Positions 7,955 through 16,463 of a stretch of DNA of 64,000 nucleotides are shown in pieces. Source of the DNA: an uncultured Oscillibacter sp. (lineage in GTDB: Bacteria > Bacillota > Clostridia > Oscillospirales > Oscillospiraceae); the NCBI GenBank assembly GCA_900551885.1, contig URXS01000001.1, forward strand, positions 4,265-68,264, read 5' to 3'. The notes under the pieces are model-generated. The model did not search any database, was not told the DNA's origin, and was given only the letters and a program-made list of their open reading frames with translations. The translations under genes were made by a program, and so were the position numbers. Within the stretch, counting starts at the first letter, position 1, and every line of letters begins with the position of its first letter.

Positions 7955-8830
7955 TCAGCCCAGGATGTTGGACAGATTGTCCAGAATCTTGGCAGCCACG
8001 TCAGGCGTATTCATGGTATAGACGTGGACTGTCTTGATGCCGTTGGCGAACAGATCGATGATCTGGTCCGTGGCGTAGGCAATGCCCGCCTGCTTCATGG
8101 CGTCGGGGTTCTCCCCGAACTTGTCCACCAGGCTCTTGAATCGCTGGGGCATGAAGGATCCGGAGAGCTGGATGGCCCGCTCCACCTGGGTGGCCTTGGT
8201 GATGGGCATGATGCCCGGCAGCACCGGCACGGTAATGCCGGCCTCCCGGATTTTATACAGGAAATTGTAAAACAGGTTGTTGTCAAAGAACATCTGGGTG
8301 GTGAGGAATTCACACCCGGCGTCCACCTTCTCCTTCAGATGGAGGATGTCCTCCCGCTGGTTGGCACTCTCCGGGTGGACCTCCGGATAGCAGGCACCGC
8401 CGATGCAGAAGTCCGCACCGCTCTCCTTCAGCTCCCGCACCAGCTCCACCGCATGGTGATAGGCCCAGCCGCTGCGGTCCCCCTGGGCCAGCTCCGGCGT
8501 CAGGTCGCCCCGCAGGGCCATGACGTTCTCGATGCTCGCCGCCTTCATATCCTCGATGCGCTCTCGGACCAGCTCCCGGGAGGAAGAGACGCATGTCAGG
8601 TGGGCCACAGTGGGCACGCCGTACCGCTCCCGGATATTCCGGGCGATCTCCAGGGTGTACTTGCTGGTACCGCCGCCGGCGCCGTAGGTGACGCTGACAA
8701 AGGCGGGACCCAGGGCCGCGATCTGTTCTGTGGCGGCCTTAACACTTTCAAAGGCGCTGGTGGTCTTGGGAGGAAACACCTCAAAGGAAAGGGACAGTGC
8801 GTCCCGCTTCAAAATTTCAGAAACCCGCAT
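7955..8830 (-). CDS. metF: Methylenetetrahydrofolate reductase
   Basis: The 291-residue flavoenzyme makes the 5-methyltetrahydrofolate that MetH consumes. Family motifs are SFEVFPPKT near the N-terminus (catalytic Glu), VSVTYGAGG, HLTCVSSS, and ALRGDLTPE; LPGIMPIT lies near residue 200. The ATG at 8830 is preceded by GGAG and fits the family N-terminus; an upstream in-frame ATG at 8881 adds a non-conserved basic stretch. It is the first gene of metF / reactivation protein / metH, 4 nt from the next gene. I could not find a SAM riboswitch in the 276-nt upstream gap. Confidence 0.93.
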   Translation of the reverse strand: MRVSEILKRDALSLSFEVFPPKTTSAFESVKAATEQIAALGPAFVSVTYGAGGGTSKYTLEIARNIRERYGVPTVAHLTCVSSSRELVRERIEDMKAASIENVMALRGDLTPELAQGDRSGWAYHHAVELVRELKESGADFCIGGACYPEVHPESANQREDILHLKEKVDAGCEFLTTQMFFDNNLFYNFLYKIREAGITVPVLPGIMPITKATQVERAIQLSGSFMPQRFKSLVDKFGENPDAMKQAGIAYATDQIIDLFANGIKTVHVYTMNTPDVAAKILDNLSNILG

Positions 8831-9106
8831 GGTACTCCAGCCTCTCTTTGCAAATTTGCTTCTTTCCTTCATAATTGGCACTATTCTACCGCCATTGCCC
8901 TGTATAAATCAAGGGTGGAAACCACTAAATCGTACCGTTTCTGCACAAACCCGGCGAATATGTTCCCCTATTGGTGTCACGGGGAGCTCCGACCGGTTCG
9001 ATTCAATCGGGAAAAACATTCGAAAGAGGATTGCCTTCTCGTGCCAGCAGGGGTATAAAACAGCGGCAGGCTCACTTCTCTGCACGCAAAAAAGAGCGGA
9101 TATCCG

Positions 9107-9994
9107 TTACGTTTTGGAAAAGCGGCGGTTCATGTACCGGGGATTCACCCACTGGACATAGAACAGGCACAAAATGATATGGAGGGCCAGCCCCACCAGT
9201 CCGATGCCCCCATCCGCCACCAACAGCCCTACTCCGAGCTGAGTAGCGCAGTAGCCCAGCTCGATCAGGCTGTTTTTCCGCCTCTGGGCCGGGTCCTTTT
9301 CCAGCAGCAGATTCCGGGCCATCCAGGCAGATACAAATACCAGCGGCGCCAGACTGAACCAGAAAGCGCCCCAGTAGTCCTCCCGCCCCTGATTGACCCA
9401 CCACAGGCACTGGGCCGTGCTGTACACCAGGCCTGCCTGGGCGGCGATGGGCAGCAGTACCAGGTTGCTTTGCAGGATGGGATTTTTCGCTGTTGCCCTC
9501 TGGAGTCGGGGCCGCAGAACCATCCACAGCCCCACTGCCGCCGTCACCATGCACAGGGCGAACAGCCACTCCAGGTGGTGATATTTCAAAAATCCCGTCA
9601 GCCCTTCATAGACCTGGGTCCATTCCCTTCCGGCAGCCGCTATGGTCACCACCGCCGGAAACACAGAGCTGAAAATCCCCATCAGCAGGATACCCAACAG
9701 GGACACGCCCAGCACTGCTGCCCCGCCGATCACCCAGCCCCGGCCAGCCGTTTTTCCGGCACGTGCCGGGGCGGGTTCCTCCCGGGTCCCCCAGTCCTGT
9801 TCCTCGTCCAGCAGCCAGTCCACGCTGACGTGGAAATATCGGGCACAGGGCAGCAACTTAGCACCGTCCGGCAGGGCCGTTCCCTGCTCCCAACGGCTCA
9901 CCGCCTGCCGGGAGACCCCCAGGGCGTCCGCTAGGGCCTCCTGGCTGAGTCCCTCCCGCTTCCGCAGCCTGGTCAGCTTCTCTGAAAATGTCAT
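9107..9994 (-). CDS. XRE-family regulator with membrane domain
   Basis: The 295-residue protein begins with a helix-turn-helix domain (residues 1-62, SQEALADALGVSRQAVSRWE). A short linker leads to about five or six hydrophobic helices filling residues 85-285. This HTH-plus-membrane layout is common in Clostridia and suggests a membrane-tethered regulator; its signal and targets are unknown. It is divergent from the ECF sigma factor gene, with 173 nt between the starts, so it may affect that promoter. Confidence 0.8.
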   Translation of the reverse strand: MTFSEKLTRLRKREGLSQEALADALGVSRQAVSRWEQGTALPDGAKLLPCARYFHVSVDWLLDEEQDWGTREEPAPARAGKTAGRGWVIGGAAVLGVSLLGILLMGIFSSVFPAVVTIAAAGREWTQVYEGLTGFLKYHHLEWLFALCMVTAAVGLWMVLRPRLQRATAKNPILQSNLVLLPIAAQAGLVYSTAQCLWWVNQGREDYWGAFWFSLAPLVFVSAWMARNLLLEKDPAQRRKNSLIELGYCATQLGVGLLVADGGIGLVGLALHIILCLFYVQWVNPRYMNRRFSKT

Positions 9995-10167
9995 GGCAGT
10001 TCCTCCTTTTCGCCCTCCATCCTACCAAAAGCCGCCGGGAAAGTCCACCGCACTGCCCGGACAGAGCCGCAACCAAACGTAACACCAGCGTTTTTTCTGA
10101 AATTATTCTGCTTCCACGCAGCAATTTTCGCCCTTCCAGGGTATTCTTCATAGAAGGATGTGATCAC

Positions 10168-10626
10168 ATGCCCGATACCACCGGTGCGGTGGACCGCTGG
10201 GGCCCGGCGGTCTATCGCCTGGCCTGCGCTGCTACCGGAAACCGCAGCGACGCTGACGACGTGTTCCAGGAGGTCTTTCTCCGCTATCACCGCTCGGCTC
10301 CGGAATTTGCAAGTGAAACCCACGAAAAGGCCTGGCTGCTGCGGGTCACCGCCAACCGGACCAGGAGTCTGCTCGCCTCACCCTGGCGGCGGCGCAGCGT
10401 GCCCCTGGAAGACGTATACGCCTGTTCAGGGCCGGAGGAATCCGCCGTAGCAGAGGCTCTGGCGGCCCTGCCGCCCGGAGACCGGACCCTGCTGCACCTG
10501 TACTATTACGAGGGCTACCGGACTGAGGAACTGGCCCGTCTTCTGGGCCGCAAGAGCACCACCGTTCGTAGCCAACTGACCCGGGCCCGGCAGAAGCTGG
10601 CCCGTCTTCTGAAGGAGGAACCATGA
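10168..10626 (+). CDS. ECF-type RNA polymerase sigma factor
   Basis: This 152-residue protein has region 2 (residues 10-65, ADDVFQEVFLRYH, then EKAWLLRVTANR) and region 4 (90-150, LPPGDRTLLHLYYYEGYRTEELARLL and a helix-turn-helix). It would direct RNA polymerase to an alternative promoter set. The ATG at 10168 follows AAGGATG; a longer frame upstream has no conserved sequence. Its stop overlaps the next start (ATGA), and that gene encodes the probable anti-sigma factor. The inducing signal cannot be read from sequence. Confidence 0.87.
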   Translation: MPDTTGAVDRWGPAVYRLACAATGNRSDADDVFQEVFLRYHRSAPEFASETHEKAWLLRVTANRTRSLLASPWRRRSVPLEDVYACSGPEESAVAEALAALPPGDRTLLHLYYYEGYRTEELARLLGRKSTTVRSQLTRARQKLARLLKEEP

Positions 10627-11672
10627 ACTTTCAGGAAGTCTATGCCCGCATGAACGAACCGCTTCAGCCCTCTCCCGCTCTGGTGGAGCAGGTTTTACGG
10701 CGGACAAAGCACCGCCGCCCTTGGCGGCGGCTGGCGGCGGCTGCTATCGCCGCAGCCATTCTTCTGGCCACCCCTGCCCTGGCGGTGCGGACAGAGATCG
10801 GCTATCAGCTTTTGTACCGGATGTCCCCCGCCGCCGCTCAGTTCTTCCAGCCGGTGCAAATACGGTGCACGGACCAGGGTGTCACCATGGAGGTAATCGC
10901 CGTTCAGGTAAAGGGCGACACCGCCCAGGCCTATATCACCTTCACCGGCGGCACCGTGGACGCCACCACGGACCTGTTTGACAGCTACTCCTTCCACCTG
11001 CCCTTCGATCAGACAGGTCACTGTGAGCGAGTAGGCTGGGATGAGGTCACCGGCACCGTCACCTTTCTCTGCACGGTCCAGACCATGGACGGCTCCCCCA
11101 TCCCCACTGGCAGGAAAATGACGTTTTCCGCCCGCCAACTGCTGACAGGGAAGAAAGCGCTGGAGAACGCGGAGGTAAATCTGAACCTGGGAGACTATTT
11201 AGCAGAGACGGAGACGGCCTTTACCTGGAAACCGGAGGACCAGACCACCGGACAGGAGCAGCCAACAGATGCCTTTTTCCGTACAGGCGGAGGCGGCGAT
11301 TTGGATCTGGCGGACACCATGCCCATGCTGCCGGGGCCGGTCCTGGCGGAACCCGCCAAAGGGCTAACCATCACCGCTGCCGGATATGCCGGCGGTCTGT
11401 TCCACATCCAGCTCTGCCGGGGTAACGCCACCCAACTGGACAACCACGGTCGCCTCTGGCTGGAGGCAGTGGACGGCACCCAGATAGAGCCCTTGTGCAG
11501 CGCCGCTTTCGCAAGTTCAGGCCAAGCAGACCGGTTGGACTATGATCAGTTTGCCTTTGACGTGGCCCCCGCTGATCTGGTCGGCTATACCCTCCGCGGC
11601 GACTTTTATACCTCATCTACCCTTATTGAAGGCCTTTGGCAGGTAACTTTCCCACTGGAGAACAATTTTTAA
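10623..11672 (+). CDS. Probable membrane-bound anti-sigma factor (DUF4179-like)
   Basis: The 349-residue protein has a ~30-residue cytoplasmic N-terminus that could bind the sigma factor, then a basic stretch and one membrane segment (RRLAAAAIAAAILLATPALA, residues 36-55). The remaining ~290 residues lie outside and are rich in beta-strand-like sequence. The start overlaps the sigma-factor stop by 4 nt, the usual arrangement of an ECF sigma/anti-sigma pair. No protease site or known ligand fold is recognisable outside, so the sensed signal is unknown. Confidence 0.7.
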   Translation: MNFQEVYARMNEPLQPSPALVEQVLRRTKHRRPWRRLAAAAIAAAILLATPALAVRTEIGYQLLYRMSPAAAQFFQPVQIRCTDQGVTMEVIAVQVKGDTAQAYITFTGGTVDATTDLFDSYSFHLPFDQTGHCERVGWDEVTGTVTFLCTVQTMDGSPIPTGRKMTFSARQLLTGKKALENAEVNLNLGDYLAETETAFTWKPEDQTTGQEQPTDAFFRTGGGGDLDLADTMPMLPGPVLAEPAKGLTITAAGYAGGLFHIQLCRGNATQLDNHGRLWLEAVDGTQIEPLCSAAFASSGQADRLDYDQFAFDVAPADLVGYTLRGDFYTSSTLIEGLWQVTFPLENNF

Positions 11673-11686
11673 CGTTTTTTATAAAA

Positions 11687-11725
11687 AAGCGCCTGGAGAA
11701 TTTCTCTGGGCGCTTGCCATTTTTC
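11687..11725 (+). terminator. Terminator after the sigma/anti-sigma operon
   Basis: AAGCGCCTGGAGA (11687-11699) pairs with TCTCTGGGCGCTT, then CCATTTTT. It sits 15 nt after the anti-sigma stop. Confidence 0.7.
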
Positions 11726-11772
11726 GGAATGGTGGTATGATGTTAGGCAGAACGAACAACGGAGGAATCCCT

Positions 11773-12693
11773 ATGCTGGATATGTTGGAATTTTTGAAGG
11801 ATGAGGGTGTGGACGCCGGCCTGATCGAGCAGGTCAAGACTTTCCGCGCCCAGTTCCCGCCGGAGGAGAGCCTGCGCCGCCGGGTGCCGGATCCCCGGTA
11901 CCTCTACTATGGCAAGGCCATCTGGGAGGAGGCCATCACCGCCCTTCTGTGCGGAGAGAATCTGCTGCTGGTTGGCCCCAAGGCCACTGGCAAAAATGTG
12001 CTGGCGGAGAATCTGGCCGCCACTTTCAACCGTCCCAGTTGGGACGTGTCCTTCTACATCAATACCGACGCCGCCACCCTTCTGGGCACCGACACCTTTG
12101 AACAGGGTCAGGTGAAGCTGCGGAAAGGCCCCATCTACCAGTGTGCGGAAAAAGGCGGCTTTGGTGTTCTGGATGAAATCAATATGGCCAAAAACGAGTC
12201 CCTGGCAGTGCTCCACGCCACGCTGGATTTCCGCCGGGCCATCGATATGCCCGGCTATGACCGCATTCCCCTGCACGCCGCCACCCGCTTTATCGCCACC
12301 ATGAACTATGGTTACGCCGGCACCCGGGAGCTGAATGAGGCGCTGACCTCCCGTTTTGTGGTGATCGATGTGCCCGCCATCTCCGAGGAGGGCCTCCAGA
12401 AGCTGCTGACCCGGGAGTTTCCCCGGCTGCGGCCAGACTATGCCTCCCAGTTTGCCGGCCTGTTCCGGGACATCCAGAAAAAGTGCGACGGCGGTGAGCT
12501 GTCCACCAAGCCGCTGGACCTGCGGGGCCTGATGGCCGCCGTGCGGCTGATCCAGGCCGGTCTGGACGGGACCCGTGCCCTGCAGTTGGGTCTGGTCAAC
12601 AAATCCTTTGACGACTTTGAGCGGCAACTGGTGATGGATGTCATCCGCACCCGTCTGCCGGACGGCCTGACCGCCAAGGACGTGTTCAACTGA
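11773..12693 (+). CDS. MoxR/NorQ-like AAA+ ATPase
   Basis: The 306-residue AAA+ protein has a P-loop GPKATGKN near residue 78, with Asn where Thr/Ser is usual. Walker B is VLDEINMA near 132 and the sensor region IATMNYGYAGTRELNEAL near 188, with an Arg finger (SRF). MoxR/NorQ/CbbQ proteins work with a VWA-domain partner to remodel enzymes or insert metal cofactors. That partner follows with a TGATG overlap. The ATG at 11773 has GGAGG at 11761-11765. No client enzyme is adjacent, so the target is unknown. Confidence 0.82.
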   Translation: MLDMLEFLKDEGVDAGLIEQVKTFRAQFPPEESLRRRVPDPRYLYYGKAIWEEAITALLCGENLLLVGPKATGKNVLAENLAATFNRPSWDVSFYINTDAATLLGTDTFEQGQVKLRKGPIYQCAEKGGFGVLDEINMAKNESLAVLHATLDFRRAIDMPGYDRIPLHAATRFIATMNYGYAGTRELNEALTSRFVVIDVPAISEEGLQKLLTREFPRLRPDYASQFAGLFRDIQKKCDGGELSTKPLDLRGLMAAVRLIQAGLDGTRALQLGLVNKSFDDFERQLVMDVIRTRLPDGLTAKDVFN

Positions 12694-14411
12694 TGGAAAT
12701 CCGGGACAGCGAAAAGCGGCGGGCCAGGAACCTGATCTGGAACGCCGCCGAGGAGTACGGCTTCGAGCCGGACTTCAAGGTCTACGATGAGACAGGCCAG
12801 GCAGACCTCTATTGGAACAGCATCATCGGCGCCGTCCGGAAAAACTATGGTGCGGCACCCATTGACGCCCTGTTCGCCAGTATCCACGGCAGCCCCCATG
12901 AGGAACTGTATGAGCAGTTGATCTGGCTGGGGCTGGAAAACGCGGCCTTCTGCCAGGAGGCCCCGCACCGTCCCGCCCTGCCCTTCCTCCGGGAGCAATA
13001 TGCCCGGCATGTACTCTCCCTGAGCCGGTCGGGCGCCTCCGGCGATCTGCTGGCCATTCTGGAGGAAGCCCATTTTCAGCGGGCTCTGGGGCAAAATCCT
13101 CCCCTGCTTCCCCGGGAACGAGAGATGCTGGACGCCCTGGAATTCCCCGGCGGCCTCAGCGGAGAGGCGCTGGCAGAGCGGGCGCAGCAGTTTCTCAGCG
13201 CCTACTTTCACTTTGTTCCCGGTGAGGGAACGGAGGACGAGAAGAAGCGGAAAAAGCGCCGGGTCCCTCTGCTGGGCCGCAAGTCCCGGACCGACAAGGA
13301 GCTGCTTCCCGTCCGAGGCTTCGCCTACGGCTTCGGGGAGCATGTGGTGCCTGACGGGGGACGGCAGGTGGAGACCTTCCACTCCTCCCTGACCTGGTCC
13401 GGCATGCGGGGCCAGGACGCGGCCACCATGCGGACCTATATCAAAAACTGCTTTGGCCAGCCCCTTTACGATGAGGCCACGGAGCAGAAGCTGGAGAAAG
13501 ACCTTTGCGTGGACGAGCACACCGGCTGCCATCTCTATTACGCCAAGGGCAGCAACGACCTCTCCCCCGACGCCAAGGGTTATGCCGCTTCCTTGCGGAA
13601 GGACGCGCTGAAGCAGATGGAAAAAAACCGCGCCAGCTATCAGGCGGACATTACCCGCAACCGCAACAGCATCAACCGCCTGACCGCCCGCATCCGCAAC
13701 GCACTGCTGGCATACCTCCAGCCCACGGTGGTCAACTCCTCCTCCGGCACTCTGAATGCCGGCCGCATCTGGCGAGGGCTATATCTGGACGACGACAAGG
13801 TCTTCACCAAGACCCTGAATACCGATCCCGGCGATCTGAGCGTGGATCTGCTGCTGGACGCCTCTACCTCCCAGATCGACAGACAGGCCATTGTCTCTGC
13901 TCAGGGCTACATGATCGCCGAAAGCCTGACCCGCTGCGGCATTCCCGTCCGGGTCTCTGCCTTCTGTTCCCTCAGCGGCTACACCATTCTGACCCGCTTC
14001 CGGGACTATCGGGAAGCCGACAAAAATGACCGAATCTTCCACTACTTCACTACCGGCTGCAACCGGGACGGGCTAGCCATCCGGGCTCTGGGACGGGAAC
14101 TGGAGGACTCTCCCTGCGAGCACCGCATGGTGATCCTCCTGTCCGACGCCAAGCCCCACGACGTAAACAAGCTGGTACAGCCCTCAGACTCGGTGGATTA
14201 CTCCGATCAGGCCGCCGTTTCCAATACCGCGGCGGAGATCCGCTCCCTGCTGCACCGCGGCATTGCGGTGGTGTGCGTCTTCACCGGCGACGACGAGGAC
14301 ATCCCTTCCGCCCACACCATCTATGGTCGAAACTTCGCCCGTATCCGTTCTCTGGACCAGTTCGCCGACACCGTGGGCACTCTGATCCAAAACCAGATCC
14401 GCAGCCTGTAA
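12693..14411 (+). CDS. NorD/CobT-like VWA-domain protein
   Basis: This 572-residue cytoplasmic protein ends in a von Willebrand A domain (about residues 385-572). The metal-ion-dependent adhesion motif is DASTSQ near 391, with the Thr-type loop replaced by CNRDGLAI and the distal Asp in ILLSDAKPHD near 485. The ~380-residue N-terminal part includes a Lys/Arg-rich linker near 188. The C-terminal IYGRNFARI motif resembles NorD. It is translationally coupled to the AAA+ gene, forming a MoxR-VWA chaperone pair. A role in loading a metalloenzyme is inferred from the family only. Confidence 0.78.
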   Translation: MEIRDSEKRRARNLIWNAAEEYGFEPDFKVYDETGQADLYWNSIIGAVRKNYGAAPIDALFASIHGSPHEELYEQLIWLGLENAAFCQEAPHRPALPFLREQYARHVLSLSRSGASGDLLAILEEAHFQRALGQNPPLLPREREMLDALEFPGGLSGEALAERAQQFLSAYFHFVPGEGTEDEKKRKKRRVPLLGRKSRTDKELLPVRGFAYGFGEHVVPDGGRQVETFHSSLTWSGMRGQDAATMRTYIKNCFGQPLYDEATEQKLEKDLCVDEHTGCHLYYAKGSNDLSPDAKGYAASLRKDALKQMEKNRASYQADITRNRNSINRLTARIRNALLAYLQPTVVNSSSGTLNAGRIWRGLYLDDDKVFTKTLNTDPGDLSVDLLLDASTSQIDRQAIVSAQGYMIAESLTRCGIPVRVSAFCSLSGYTILTRFRDYREADKNDRIFHYFTTGCNRDGLAIRALGRELEDSPCEHRMVILLSDAKPHDVNKLVQPSDSVDYSDQAAVSNTAAEIRSLLHRGIAVVCVFTGDDEDIPSAHTIYGRNFARIRSLDQFADTVGTLIQNQIRSL

Positions 14412-14431
14412 CCGTCAGTAAAACCATCTTT

Positions 14432-14466
14432 GCCCCGGCGAATGATTTCGCCGGGGCTTCTTCTTA
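14432..14466 (+). terminator. Terminator after the AAA+/VWA operon
   Basis: GCCCCGGCGA (14432-14441) pairs with TCGCCGGGGC (14448-14457), followed by TTCTTCTT. Confidence 0.75.
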
Positions 14467-14532
14467 CCCCCTACTACCGACACCATAGAGGTGACCATCA
14501 TGGACGTATTCCCGTTATGGCCAGCAAATACC

Positions 14533-14544
14533 GTAAACGTTTGA
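14533..14544. promoter_or_regulatory. LacI-type palindrome upstream of the phosphate permease
   Basis: GTAAACGTTTGA is the exact reverse complement of the site ahead of the ABC exporter (31737-31748) and shares the AAACGTTT core of the LacI-regulon operators. It lies about 80 nt upstream of the PiT -35 box, so if functional it is not a simple roadblock site. Confidence 0.4.
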
Positions 14545-14626
14545 AATTTTAGTCGTAATTTTTTACAGCTTTCTTCTGACCGAATTAGCATTTTTGTTGA
14601 AAATAACAAATAACTGCAAGTTTTTA

Positions 14627-14655
14627 TTGACACAATTTACTCTAATAGCCATAAT
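14627..14655 (+). promoter_or_regulatory. Promoter of the PiT-DUF47 operon
   Basis: TTGACA (14627-14632) and CATAAT (14650-14655) are 17 nt apart in an AT-rich stretch. The rest of the 323-nt gap holds the preceding terminator and the palindrome at 14533; nothing else is seen. Confidence 0.75.
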
Positions 14656-14734
14656 AAAGTTAGTTTTTTAAAGGTGTGCGAAAAAAACGTTCCCGAAATC
14701 GTTTGCACTATTCGTTGGAAGGGAAGTGGCTATC

Positions 14735-15754
14735 GTGCCGTCGGAGATCTCCTTTTTACTGTTGACCGGAATGATCTTCGTTTTCACCTACGTAAACGGA
14801 TTCCATGACGGCTGCAATGTGGTAGCCACTCTGATTGCCAGCCGTGCCATGCGACCTCATCCGGCCCTGGCCTGGGCAGCGGCGGTGGAGTTTCTCTCCC
14901 CCTTTGCCATTCTGGTGGTGGGGTCCAGCGTATCCAACACCATTCAGAAACTGGTGGGCGAGGCCTTTTATACTGACCCTGGCAGCCGGGATACCGCTTT
15001 GGCCTTCATCACGGCCGGCATTCTGGCCGCTATCCTGTGGAATCTGACCACCTGGCGCTTTGGTATCCCCGCTTCCTCCTCCCACGCCCTGATTGGCGGC
15101 GTGGTGGGGGCCGGCATCGCTGCCTTCGGTACCGGCGCCGTATCCTGGTCCTACTTCTGGGGTAAAGTAGTGCTGATGATCTTCCTGACCCCGGCGGCCA
15201 GCTTTCTGTTGGGGTTTTTGATTTTAAAGCTGCTGCTGCGACTGACCCGCCATGCGGGAGTTGGCATCAACAAGTTCTTTACATACGCCCAGTGGATCAA
15301 CATGACCTTCCTGGCTTTCAACCACTCCTTCAACGACTCCCAGAAGTCCATCGGTATCGTACTGATTCTCATGGGCATTTACAGCGGTACAGAGGTCAGC
15401 ATTCCCCTGTGGTCCATCGTCTGCGCGGCGGCATGCCTAGCCTGCGGCATCGCCTTTGGTGGGTTCAAGATCATCAAGACCGTGGGAACCGGCATCTACA
15501 AGGTGCAGCCCATCCACTCCTTCGCCTCTCAACTGACAGCGGGGACCGTCATCCTGACCTCCTCCCTGCTGGGCGCCCCGGTGTCCGCCAGTCAGATCGT
15601 CTCCTCCTCCATCATGGGTGTGGGCGCGGCGGAACGGTACAAGGCAGTCCACTGGAATGTGGCTGGAAAGATCCTGCTGTCCTGGTTCATCACCATTCCG
15701 ATCGCCGGCTCCCTGGGGGCACTGTTATTTTTCCTGTTCTCCATGATTTTCTGA
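14735..15754 (+). CDS. pitA: PiT-family inorganic phosphate permease
   Basis: The 339-residue protein has about ten membrane segments and the duplicated PiT signature: YVNGFHDGCNVVATLIASR at the N-terminus and FNHSFNDSQKSIG near residue 200. The GIPASSSHALIGG and GAPVSASQIVSSSIMG loops are the family's anion-site motifs. The GTG at 14735 is preferred because GGAAGGGAAG ends 8 nt before it; an in-frame GTG at 14726 would overlap that site. The DUF47 protein follows 19 nt later, a standard pairing. PiT carriers move metal-phosphate with H+ or Na+. Confidence 0.9.
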   Translation: MPSEISFLLLTGMIFVFTYVNGFHDGCNVVATLIASRAMRPHPALAWAAAVEFLSPFAILVVGSSVSNTIQKLVGEAFYTDPGSRDTALAFITAGILAAILWNLTTWRFGIPASSSHALIGGVVGAGIAAFGTGAVSWSYFWGKVVLMIFLTPAASFLLGFLILKLLLRLTRHAGVGINKFFTYAQWINMTFLAFNHSFNDSQKSIGIVLILMGIYSGTEVSIPLWSIVCAAACLACGIAFGGFKIIKTVGTGIYKVQPIHSFASQLTAGTVILTSSLLGAPVSASQIVSSSIMGVGAAERYKAVHWNVAGKILLSWFITIPIAGSLGALLFFLFSMIF

Positions 15755-15773
15755 TCGAAGGAGGTCCGCCCAA

Positions 15774-16373
15774 ATGTTTAAACGTAAAAAAAGTCTCAAC
15801 TTTTACGGTCTGCTGATCCAGCAGGTCACCGTTATCCGGGACGCTGTGGAGGCCTTATGCCGCTTCTGTCAGGACCCCACCCAGGAAAACGGTGACTTTG
15901 TGAAGGTCAAGGAGAAGGAGGCCGACGCCATCCGCCGGGAACTGGTAGAGGACATCAACCGCACCTTCATCACCCCCATCGATCGGGAAGACCTGTTCCG
16001 CCTGTGCTCCTCTGTGGACGATCTGGCCGACTACGCCTGGACAACCGTAAAAGAACTTCGCATTTACGAGATTCCGCCTGACGACCACCTGCTGACCATG
16101 GCCAACACTTTACTGCAGATGGCAGAGGGGCTGTTGGTCTGTGTACAAAACCTGGAAAAGGACCACACCAAGGTCTACCAGGAGGCCACGCGGGTCAAAA
16201 AGTTGGAGAATACACTCAATGTTCAATTCCATCAGTCCATGACGGAATTGTTCGCTGGGGACGACTTCCACCATATTTTGAAATACCGGGAAATTTACAG
16301 CCATATGAATCACGCCTCTGATAAAGGCGACGCCAGCGCCGATATTTTGTTAGATATCATCGTCAAACTTTGA
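15774..16373 (+). CDS. DUF47 family (PhoU-like) phosphate transport regulator
   Basis: This 199-residue all-helical protein belongs to DUF47, relatives of PhoU that accompany PiT permeases. The segments VKVKEKEADAIRRELVEDIN and PIDREDLFRLCSSVDDLADY are the two Asp/Glu-rich helices thought to bind metal. It begins behind GAAGGAGG and ends the PiT operon. It probably modulates phosphate uptake rather than transporting anything. The neighbouring HAD/ABC cluster may feed phosphate into the same economy, but no direct link is visible. Confidence 0.88.
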   Translation: MFKRKKSLNFYGLLIQQVTVIRDAVEALCRFCQDPTQENGDFVKVKEKEADAIRRELVEDINRTFITPIDREDLFRLCSSVDDLADYAWTTVKELRIYEIPPDDHLLTMANTLLQMAEGLLVCVQNLEKDHTKVYQEATRVKKLENTLNVQFHQSMTELFAGDDFHHILKYREIYSHMNHASDKGDASADILLDIIVKL

Positions 16374-16395
16374 AACCCATCTTCTTTTCTCCTAA

Positions 16396-16446
16396 CCCGG
16401 CGGCTTGTCCGCCGCCGCAAAAAAGCACCGCTTTCGCGGTGCTTTT
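16396..16446. terminator. Double hairpin terminator between DUF47 and the LacI gene
   Basis: A GGCGGC...GCCGCC hairpin is followed by AAAAGCACCGC (16421-16431) pairing with GCGGTGCTTTT (16436-16446). It has A- and T-runs on the two sides and serves convergent genes. Confidence 0.75.
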
Positions 16447-16463
16447 GCGGCGCTTATGGGGTT

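Noticed and set aside
8831..9106. SAM or cobalamin riboswitch ahead of metF
   Set aside because: I looked for the conserved S-box and B12-box sequences on the minus strand and found none.
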